In this document: in pieces, positions 15,093 to 20,943 of the stretch
How positions within the stretch are numbered: position 1 is the first letter of the stretch
Layout of the letters: each line of letters begins with the position of its first letter
From: Bacillota bacterium
GTDB lineage: Bacteria > Bacillota > Clostridia > Christensenellales > UMGS416
Assembly: GCA_023422005.1 (NCBI GenBank)
Contig: JAEZSC010000048.1
Coordinates: 1 to 20,943 of the forward strand
Length of the DNA: 20,943 bases
Direction: 5' to 3'
Position numbers and translations under genes: made by a program
The notes under the pieces: generated by a model
Told to the model about the DNA's origin: nothing
What the model saw: the letters and a program-made list of their open reading frames with translations, nothing else
Database searches by the model: none

Positions 15093-17177
15093 TTACTGAT
15101 CTGCCTCTAACTTTTCCGCAAATTTGTAGTGTATAGGGTGATACAACAAAATGTTTTCAGGAAAACCAATCATCTGATAAAATAAAGATTCAGGAAAAAA
15201 ACCCTGTGATTTAAGAACCGACTCAAAGTATTCACCTAATCCATCTTCGGTAGTCATCTCTCGGAGTATCTGTATTGTTTCTTCGTATATTTTGGTACCG
15301 TGTAACCGGCCAGCCGATTTATTTATCATAAAATCTCGTATAGGAGCTATCCCTTTCCTGTTTCGTGTAAAAGCCCATCGTTGAAGTCTTCTCGATGAAT
15401 AGATTATTTCGTTAACTGCATTGCTAGCTACAACCCCCGTCCATGCATCTAGCACCGAATAATACGTCTTGTTCCCACTAAGCGCCTCATGAATATAGGA
15501 GAAAAACCTTGTAATTAAGAGAGCATTTCGCCTTACATCAACGGGTATAAAAGTGCCAAGGACAGCTTTTGCTCCAGCACGAAGCAATAGATCTGCAACA
15601 TTTACAGATCCACTGCCGCGTGGACTGACATGGCATGCACTCAACATTACTAGTGGTGGCATTTTAAGATCGTTATCAACACCAAGCCAAATATCCTTTC
15701 CTATACTAAGACCAGCAATATTTGATTCTTTTTCGTATACACCATGTGCAGAAATAAGTAGTATATCTGTATCTTCGTTTTCAAGAAGAAGACGCTTAAG
15801 CTCAGCAACGGAATTCACGTCCCTTAGAATTACGGTAAGGCCATCTTGATTCTTACTACTCTCCTCAACTACCCTCCATGCGCCCTCACAATATTTTCTT
15901 ATTCTGTCGGTCTTTTCTATACATTCGGCTATGACTATTTTGCAACGTTTTCCAATGTAATGTTGTGGTACTTTTACGCATTCATACTGTAAGGCTCTAG
16001 TTAATGGTGTTATTGGGCGATAGGAGATTTTAGAATAACAACATAGTGGTGCGCTACCACTGGGCATTACACTAAGTCCGATGGGGAAATCAGTAAAAGC
16101 TGTTATATGCTCTGCACTAACGATTCTCATTCCTTGTTCTTTATCGATATGGTTTGAAAATATCTCTCCCATTTTATTTAAGGTAGCCCACACAAATATA
16201 TTACTTATTCTAGGAGATTTACAGTGCTGTTCAAGTTTATCTAGTAGCAAATATAATTCGCGGGGGGTATCTTTAAGTTCAATGACAATTCCATCTTTAG
16301 CGCAAGCACGATGAACTGCCATGATTCGGCAAACTTCTCTTTCTGTTTGTGTTATATCTGGAATTGCTCCGGCTAGCCTTTTTTGGTATACAGGGCGTCC
16401 CAACATCGTAACAACAACAGGCAGTTTAGTTTCCATGATAACCTTTTTACGTATAATATTTATATCTTCACTAGGATTCTTACTAATCTCATAAAACATC
16501 TTTATATCACAATGCACATTAAAGCTAATACGTGCAACTTCCTTTAGTAAATTCATGTCGTCGGCCTCAAGTTCAAAAATGAGATGAGACCGAACCACAT
16601 GATTCAATAAAAAAAGTGGTGGAACTGCAAGTATCTTATCTCCATGTAATAGCACCAGATTATCTGGTATACATTCCTCATCTTCAACAGGTTTCATTAT
16701 AAGTCCGATCTTCTTCCAGTGCTCTTTAAGCTTTTCCGAGGATAATTGAGATATAGGCAAAATATCAATAAAGTTATGCTTAGCAAAATACTGAGCATAT
16801 GCTTCACACTTGTCTTCATATATGAGCAAGGATTGACCTGGTCTTTCAAAACTGCTTAACATTTTAGCAAATGATGATGGAAATATTAATATATCATGCG
16901 GACTGTCGTAACTATTTATGGCGGTATTCGCATTAATATCTACTGCATCAAACCCTATTCTAGGAAGATGTAAAGCGTATCTAAGCGCAGGAAGTATCCC
17001 GATAAGATCAGGATCAAAAAGATGACATCCGCCTTGGTCATAAGAATCCACAATATCGTCTTTTCGTAATTTTAATACGGGTTCATACTGTCCAAAAGAA
17101 GATACCTCTTTTTCCATAAACATTACTAAATAGTTAATATGAGCTAGATCATATAGCTGACTATACTTTAAATTCAT
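15093..17177 (-). CDS. CHAT-domain (caspase-like) protease, AT-rich island gene 2
   Basis: 694-residue protein. Residues about 420-570 form a CHAT domain (caspase HetF associated with TPRs; peptidase clan CD): LLISAHGVYEKE carries the catalytic His478, VMLSACHVSPRGSGSVNVAD carries the catalytic Cys515, and the following GAKAVLGTFIPVD and RFFSYIHEALSG are typical. So the dyad is intact and proteolytic activity is expected. The first about 420 residues match no domain I can name; no TPRs, P-loop or membrane helix are evident. The last about 120 residues are also unassigned. ATG start 6 nt after the PLD-like stop; an AGGA lies in the end of that gene, so translation is probably coupled. Codon use and base composition are strikingly AT-rich beside GC-rich neighbours, indicating transfer. 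Known relatives act in gasdermin and type III-E CRISPR defence; here the partner is a PLD-like protein. Confidence 0.88.
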   Translation of the reverse strand: MNLKYSQLYDLAHINYLVMFMEKEVSSFGQYEPVLKLRKDDIVDSYDQGGCHLFDPDLIGILPALRYALHLPRIGFDAVDINANTAINSYDSPHDILIFPSSFAKMLSSFERPGQSLLIYEDKCEAYAQYFAKHNFIDILPISQLSSEKLKEHWKKIGLIMKPVEDEECIPDNLVLLHGDKILAVPPLFLLNHVVRSHLIFELEADDMNLLKEVARISFNVHCDIKMFYEISKNPSEDINIIRKKVIMETKLPVVVTMLGRPVYQKRLAGAIPDITQTEREVCRIMAVHRACAKDGIVIELKDTPRELYLLLDKLEQHCKSPRISNIFVWATLNKMGEIFSNHIDKEQGMRIVSAEHITAFTDFPIGLSVMPSGSAPLCCYSKISYRPITPLTRALQYECVKVPQHYIGKRCKIVIAECIEKTDRIRKYCEGAWRVVEESSKNQDGLTVILRDVNSVAELKRLLLENEDTDILLISAHGVYEKESNIAGLSIGKDIWLGVDNDLKMPPLVMLSACHVSPRGSGSVNVADLLLRAGAKAVLGTFIPVDVRRNALLITRFFSYIHEALSGNKTYYSVLDAWTGVVASNAVNEIIYSSRRLQRWAFTRNRKGIAPIRDFMINKSAGRLHGTKIYEETIQILREMTTEDGLGEYFESVLKSQGFFPESLFYQMIGFPENILLYHPIHYKFAEKLEADQ

Positions 17178-17183
17178 AACTAT

Positions 17184-18320
17184 TTAGACCATCCTTTTAT
17201 AACTTGTATTATCAATATTATTATTAATTCTTGATAGCTTTACTAAACTGTCAGCAAAAATCCTCAATGCATCTTTATACTTTTCTATACTTTTAAGTAG
17301 CTCAATAACGTTTTCTTCTGAATGGCTAATCAGATCCTGCTTCATACCTATAGCTTTTTCAAAAGCTAATTGTGCATAATAATCCAAGTCCTCGTCATAT
17401 GCTACTCTACCATACTTATCTGATAGTATATCATTTGAACTAGCCTCGACATCATATTGTGATAACTCTTTTAACTCATAGCATAATCGGCTGATATTCT
17501 CATTTTCATGCTCTATTGAGATTTTGAAACTATTTATGAACATATCAAGGCATTGTTCTTGGTCATCATTTTCGATTTCCTCTTTAATACCATCAAGCAA
17601 GCCTTCAAATTCAGCTACTGTCTCCATGAGTAGCACTAATAGTTTCCATGAAATATGATTGTCAAACTTGTTGAAATATCTAACATCTTCAAAGCCAGTG
17701 TCATAATCTTGGCGTATATCATATGATGCATCATAGATTTCATCATATATGTTATGTAAAAAAGATATTGCGCTAAAAATACTTGCAATATATGGTACAT
17801 AATCTCTTCTATAGTAATTTATAGATTCCTGTATAATAGTAGGGAATATCTCGTTATGTACAAATGCGATTAATTCTCTATCCCTTGATATGGTTCCACA
17901 TTCGTAATTTTTCTTGGTTTCATCGGAATAATTAGCAGAGCCCCAATAAATGATATTATTTGTCATTATAATCTTGCCATGGTTATCAAATTTAAATAAA
18001 ACAGACGTTAGATTGCCGATATTTTGCGGATTGAGTTTCTTAATATATATATCAATTGTTTTCTTCGCAGTATTCCTAAAACAATCCTTAAAATAGTTCT
18101 CCCATCTATTGGGAATATTTGTTATAACTCTTATTGGAATGTTCATTTTACCGGCTTTTCTTAAAGCATTAATTAATAGATCATTCTTGCTAGAAATATT
18201 GAATGTTAGTATGTCTATGTACTCCGCCTTTTCAAAGTCCTCTAGGACTTCCCTAAAGCACAGTTCACCCTTCCCTGCAATAAACTTTGCTTCCTTCAAA
18301 CTAAACTCTTTATAGTCCAT
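17184..18320 (-). CDS. PLD-like (HKD-variant) domain protein, AT-rich island gene 1
   Basis: About 378 residues. The first about 160 form a phospholipase-D-like domain: strand IDILTFNIS, a segment IPIRVITNIPNRW, then the motif HGKIIMTNNIIYWGSANYS. This is H-x-K-x4-N followed by GSxN (His114, Lys116, Asn121), so the usual Asp of the HKD motif is Asn. Only one motif is present; active PLD nucleases of this kind work as dimers. The remaining about 210 residues are helical, acidic and unassigned. Start is uncertain: the frame opens at a TTG (18386) without a ribosome site; the ATG at 18320 has only GAGAG next to it. A promoter lies upstream and the CHAT protease gene follows after 6 nt. It may be a nuclease, a nucleic-acid-binding sensor, or a phosphodiesterase controlled by the protease. 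Confidence 0.82.
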   Translation of the reverse strand: MDYKEFSLKEAKFIAGKGELCFREVLEDFEKAEYIDILTFNISSKNDLLINALRKAGKMNIPIRVITNIPNRWENYFKDCFRNTAKKTIDIYIKKLNPQNIGNLTSVLFKFDNHGKIIMTNNIIYWGSANYSDETKKNYECGTISRDRELIAFVHNEIFPTIIQESINYYRRDYVPYIASIFSAISFLHNIYDEIYDASYDIRQDYDTGFEDVRYFNKFDNHISWKLLVLLMETVAEFEGLLDGIKEEIENDDQEQCLDMFINSFKISIEHENENISRLCYELKELSQYDVEASSNDILSDKYGRVAYDEDLDYYAQLAFEKAIGMKQDLISHSEENVIELLKSIEKYKDALRIFADSLVKLSRINNNIDNTSYKRMV

Positions 18321-18450
18321 ACTCTCTATATGCCATCCCTTGATAAAGTAATGGATTTGGTTCCGATCTCTCGGCCAGTATTGCAAATGCTTAGCTTACA
18401 ATATTTTACGGTTGAGACAATTAACCACACGATCTTTACAATTTATCGAC

Positions 18451-18480
18451 ATTATAAGCCTAAATATTCTGTGATTTCAA
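18451..18480 (-). promoter_or_regulatory. Sigma-A promoter of the PLD-CHAT operon
   Basis: On the minus strand TTGAAA (18480-18475), an 18-nt spacer, then a perfect TATAAT (18456-18451). The predicted transcript would have a leader of about 60 nt to the TTG or about 120 nt to the ATG. It lies downstream of terminator-like stems that would insulate it from the capsule operon. Confidence 0.65.
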
Positions 18481-18493
18481 TGAGAATATGCCT

Positions 18494-18553
18494 AAAAATA
18501 TAAAGAAATGGACGCCATCTCTTCGCATACCCGCTTGCGAGACTAGCATCCAT
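18494..18553 (-). terminator. Terminator-like structure between the capsule operon and the PLD-CHAT promoter
   Basis: Outer pair ATGGA (18508-18512)/TCCAT (18549-18553) and inner pair TCGCA (18523-18527)/TGCGA (18536-18540) with a short bulged extension. On the minus strand the structure is followed by TTTCTTTATATTTTT. It may terminate capsule transcripts; a small structured RNA cannot be excluded. Confidence 0.45.
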
Positions 18554-18576
18554 CTTACATGATCACTTATTAACTA

Positions 18577-18597
18577 CACACATCCTTTATATGTGTG
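18577..18597 (-). terminator. Hairpin just after capG stop, weak terminator
   Basis: CACACAT/ATGTGTG, a 7-bp stem with a 7-nt loop, 10 nt after the CapG stop. On the minus strand it is followed by TAGTTAATAAG, which is only moderately T-rich, so it is a weaker candidate than the structure further downstream. Confidence 0.45.
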
Positions 18598-18606
18598 CTT
18601 TATAGC

Positions 18607-19734
18607 TCATCCCTTCCCCCAAACCACCTTATCCACAATCTTCACATAACTCTGAATGATCTTCACGACCTTCACCGACACGTTCAAATCCACGTAGTCG
18701 TTGGCCAGCACGACGGGCTCATGGTTTGTATACATCCCCCTGGCCAACTCCACCGCCTGCAAAATATCCCTCTCATTCACCCCGCCCACGATCACAGTGC
18801 CCTTGTCCAGCACCTCGGGCCGCTCGGTGCTGGTGCGTATCAGCACCGCCGGGAAGCCCAGTATCGCCGATTCCTCGCTCAGGGTTCCACTGTCACTTAA
18901 AACACAAAATGCATTTCGCTGCAGCTTGTTATAGGGGAAGAACCCGAAGGGCTTCAGCTGCCGCACCAGCGGATGGAACCGGAACCCCCGCTCCTCTATG
19001 CGCTTCCAGCTGCGCGGATGGGTGGAATAGATCACCGGCAGGCCATAGGTCTCGGCGGCGGCATTGATCGCGTTCATCAAGGACTGGAAGGTGTGGTCGT
19101 TGTCGATGTTCTCCTCCCGGTGGGCGCTGACCAGCAGATATTTGCCCGCCTCCAGGCCCAGCTCCTGCAGCACATCGCTGGCCTCAATGCTTGCCATATG
19201 CTTGTGCAGCACCTCGGGCATCGGTGAGCCGGTCACGTAGATGTGCTCCTTGCGCACGCCCTCGCTTAAGAGATACCGCCGGCTGTGCTCGGTGTAGGGC
19301 AGGTTGATGTCGCTGATGTGGTCCACGATCTTGCGGTTGATCTCCTCGGGCACGTTCTGATCAAAGCAGCGGTTGCCGGCCTCCATGTGGAAGATCGGAA
19401 TTTTGAGCCGCTTGGCCGAGATGGCCGCCAGAGCGCTGTTGGTGTCGCCCAAGATCAACAGGGCGTCGGGGCGCACCTGCGTCAAGATGTCCCAGCTCTT
19501 GGCCAGTATGTTGCCCATGGTCTCCCCCAGGGTCTTGCCGACCACGCCCAGATAATGGTCCGGCGAGCGCAGGCCCAGCTCCTCGAAGAACACCTGGTTC
19601 AATGTGTAGTCCCAATTCTGGCCGGTGTGCACCAGGATGTGGTCAAAATAGCGGTCGCAGGCCTTGATCACCTCGCTTAAGCGTATGATCTCCGGCCGCG
19701 TGCCCACGACGGTCATCACTTTGAGCCTGTCCAC
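18607..19734 (-). CDS. capG: UDP-N-acetylglucosamine 2-epimerase-type enzyme, last step of UDP-L-FucNAc synthesis (CapG/WbjD/FnlC)
   Basis: 375-residue non-hydrolysing UDP-GlcNAc 2-epimerase fold (WecB-like, GT-B). In the CapE-CapF-CapG pathway the enzyme epimerises C2 to give UDP-N-acetyl-L-fucosamine for capsule or O-antigen. Motifs: VGTRPEIIRL (Arg13, Glu15), VHTGQNWDYTLNQVFF, LILGDTNSALAA, HMEAGNRCFDQNVPEEINRK, SAHREEN, SDSGTLSEESAILGFPAV and RTSTERPE, all intact. The start of HTGQNWDY is typical of the CapG subgroup, not generic WecB. Start: GTG at 19734, with GGAGG six bases upstream inside the end of capF; a nearby ATG (19736) is out of frame. One nt separates it from the capF stop, so it is translationally coupled. 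Confidence 0.93.
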   Translation of the reverse strand: MDRLKVMTVVGTRPEIIRLSEVIKACDRYFDHILVHTGQNWDYTLNQVFFEELGLRSPDHYLGVVGKTLGETMGNILAKSWDILTQVRPDALLILGDTNSALAAISAKRLKIPIFHMEAGNRCFDQNVPEEINRKIVDHISDINLPYTEHSRRYLLSEGVRKEHIYVTGSPMPEVLHKHMASIEASDVLQELGLEAGKYLLVSAHREENIDNDHTFQSLMNAINAAAETYGLPVIYSTHPRSWKRIEERGFRFHPLVRQLKPFGFFPYNKLQRNAFCVLSDSGTLSEESAILGFPAVLIRTSTERPEVLDKGTVIVGGVNERDILQAVELARGMYTNHEPVVLANDYVDLNVSVKVVKIIQSYVKIVDKVVWGKG

Positions 19735-19735
19735 A

Positions 19736-20851
19736 TCAAACCTCCAGATAATAGGTGTCGGGGTTGCCGGGGTCGAACATCATGTCGGTCCAGAACAAGG
19801 TGATCACGTCGGTGCTGCCGACGTTGACGATGCTGTGGGTGTAGCCCGTGGGGATGTCCACGATGCGCAGGTCCTCGCCGCTCACCGGGTATTCCAGCAC
19901 CTGATCGCCAACGATCTGGCGGAAGCGGATCACCGCCTGGCCTTCGATGACGATGAACTTCTCAACCTTGGTGTGGTGCCAGTGGTTGCCCCGGGTGATG
20001 CCTGGCTTGGTGCGGGAGACAAAGATCTGCCCGAAGGCCGGGCCCTTTATCAGCTCCACCAGCCAGCCGCGGTCGTCGCGCTTCATGTCCGCGGCGTAGG
20101 CGAAGCCATCCTCCGGCAAGTAGGATACATAGGTCGCGTACAGCGCCTTGGTCAATTCGCAAGAGAAATCCGGCAGCACCAGGGTGTCGCGGCTGGCGCG
20201 GAAGCCGCGCAGCACATCGGCCAGCATGCCCAGCGCAATGCGGTGGGTCTTGCTGACGTGGCAGCGCCCGTCGTCGCCCAGATTGGGCCGTCCGTCCAGC
20301 GCCCGCAGCAGCTCAGCCACCAGGTCGTCGATGTACAGAAGCTCCAGCTCCCGGGCGGGGTCGCTGATCTCGATGGGCAGGTCCCGGGCAATGTTGTGGC
20401 AGAAGGTGGCCACCGCCGAGTTGTAGTTGGGGCGGCACCACTTGCCAAAGAGGTTGGGCAGCCGGTAGACCAGCGCCCGGCCGCCGGTGCGATCGGCCCA
20501 CGCGAACACAGCCTGCTCGGCCTCGCGCTTGCTGGCGCCGTAGGGGTTGTCCAGCGCCGCCTGTATGGAGGACGTCAGCACGAAGGGCACCGCGCGGCCA
20601 CTCTCCGCCAGCGCGTCCAGCACCCGCTGGGTCAGGCCGGCGTTGCCGGCGCGGAACTCGCCGGGGTCCTTGGGGCGGTTGACGCCGGCCAGGTGGAACA
20701 CGAAGTCGGCCCGGGCCAGGCCCTGGCGCAGCTCGTCCTCGCCGTCGCCCACGTCGAAGGCCAGCGCCTCATGCTCCTGGCGCTGGGCCAGCGCCGCCAA
20801 TAGGTTGCGCCCCACGAAGCCCGCCGCGCCGGTTATGACGACCACGCTCAT
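19736..20851 (-). CDS. capF: UDP-L-FucNAc synthesis bifunctional SDR reductase/cupin epimerase (CapF/WbjC/FnlB)
   Basis: 371-residue two-domain enzyme. Residues about 1-245 are an extended SDR: ITGAAGFVGRN nucleotide loop, HLAGVNRP, SSIQAALDNPYGASK (catalytic Tyr and Lys of YxxxK) and RLPNLFGKWCRPNYNS. Residues about 250-371 are a cupin with the metal site GNHWHHTKVEKF, then VDIPTGYTHSI and a terminal MFDPGNPDTYYLEV. This order, length and these motifs match Staphylococcus CapF closely (recognised from memory); the cupin epimerises the CapE product at C3 and the SDR reduces C4 with NADPH. The start ATG overlaps the stop of capE by 4 nt (ATGA), with GGGAGG upstream. Confidence 0.95.
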   Translation of the reverse strand: MSVVVITGAAGFVGRNLLAALAQRQEHEALAFDVGDGEDELRQGLARADFVFHLAGVNRPKDPGEFRAGNAGLTQRVLDALAESGRAVPFVLTSSIQAALDNPYGASKREAEQAVFAWADRTGGRALVYRLPNLFGKWCRPNYNSAVATFCHNIARDLPIEISDPARELELLYIDDLVAELLRALDGRPNLGDDGRCHVSKTHRIALGMLADVLRGFRASRDTLVLPDFSCELTKALYATYVSYLPEDGFAYAADMKRDDRGWLVELIKGPAFGQIFVSRTKPGITRGNHWHHTKVEKFIVIEGQAVIRFRQIVGDQVLEYPVSGEDLRIVDIPTGYTHSIVNVGSTDVITLFWTDMMFDPGNPDTYYLEV

Positions 20852-20943
20852 CGGCCGGCCTCCCGCAGCTGCTCCTGCACATAGCCCAAGGACAGCAGCA
20901 GTTCCTTGATCTGCGGCACGTCCAGCCGCTGGGTGTTGTGGCT
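20848..20943 (-). CDS. capE: C-terminal end of CapE-type UDP-GlcNAc 4,6-dehydratase (5-inverting), cut by window edge
   Basis: Open frame from the window edge, 31 codons plus TGA, reading SHNTQRLDVPQIKELLLSLG and then YVQEQLREAGR. The SHNTQ-L-V-...-K-ELL tail is the known end of CapE/WbjB/FnlA proteins, which start the UDP-L-FucNAc pathway by making a 4-keto-6-deoxy intermediate. The stop overlaps the capF ATG. Identification rests on this short tail plus gene order capE-capF-capG. Confidence 0.8.
   Translation of the reverse strand, partial: SHNTQRLDVPQIKELLLSLGYVQEQLREAGR

Larger units (their letters stand above)
15093..18480 (-). other. AT-rich two-gene genomic islet (PLD-like + CHAT) with own promoter
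   Basis: From about 15.0 kb to 18.6 kb the sequence changes abruptly to AT-rich, then returns to GC-rich on both sides (DUF2225 gene on the left, capsule genes on the right). It contains exactly two co-directional genes 6 nt apart and one good promoter. No integrase, transposase, tRNA, or clear flanking direct repeat was found by eye, so the mode of entry is unknown. The left margin (14980-15092) holds no gene, only a TTCCTC/GAGGAA inverted repeat at 15055-15074. Confidence 0.75.

Noticed and set aside
15093..18386. Gasdermin, CRISPR or TPR partner for the CHAT protein
   Set aside because: The partner has a PLD-like motif and no pore-forming or TPR signature, and no repeats with CRISPR-like spacing are present.
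19664..20803. 379-codon plus-strand open frame opposite capF
   Set aside because: Antisense shadow; capF on the other strand has full-length family similarity and operon coupling.
18600..20943. Generic WecB/teichoic acid epimerase annotation for the right-end genes
   Set aside because: The order with a CapF-type SDR-cupin fusion and a CapE tail points specifically to UDP-L-FucNAc synthesis.

Overview
The window looks like a chromosomal stretch from a GC-rich, anaerobic, probably endospore-forming member of the Bacillota (Clostridia, gut-type). The grounds are a spore maturation protein B homologue, a HelD-type RNA polymerase recycling ATPase, a CNBD-DUF2225 protein, a glycyl radical enzyme, an aldo/keto reductase with a ferredoxin tail, sigma-A-type promoters, strong Shine-Dalgarno sequences and classic intrinsic terminators. 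No rRNA, tRNA, CRISPR array or insertion sequence was found.

Left part (1-7.8 kb): a GPH-type sugar:cation symporter cut by the window edge converges on a glycyl radical enzyme, with two bases between their stop codons. A MATE efflux pump diverges from the glycyl radical enzyme and has a perfect-looking hairpin in its leader. A hairpin-dense spacer follows, then an aldo/keto reductase-ferredoxin fusion that diverges from a secreted N-acetylmuramoyl-L-alanine amidase. The amidase has an excellent promoter and a strong, probably bidirectional, terminator.

Middle (7.8-15 kb): a two-gene carbohydrate or cyclitol operon (Gfo/Idh/MocA dehydrogenase, then a xylose-isomerase-like TIM barrel) is preceded by a cre/LacI-like operator. 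Next comes a small gene graveyard, containing a P-loop kinase-like gene broken by an internal deletion and perhaps a second remnant. It is followed by helD with a strong terminator, a solitary spmB, and a CNBD-DUF2225 protein with its own promoter.

Right part (15-20.9 kb): a markedly AT-rich two-gene island interrupts the GC-rich chromosome. It encodes a PLD-like (HKD-variant) protein followed, 6 nt downstream, by a CHAT-domain (caspase-like) protease, with its own promoter. I regard this PLD-CHAT pair as the most interesting content: a candidate protease/nuclease conflict (anti-phage) module, inferred from domains, operon layout and composition, not demonstrated. It sits directly downstream of a surface-polysaccharide operon whose last three genes match capE-capF-capG, the UDP-N-acetyl-L-fucosamine pathway (capE is only a C-terminal fragment at the window edge).
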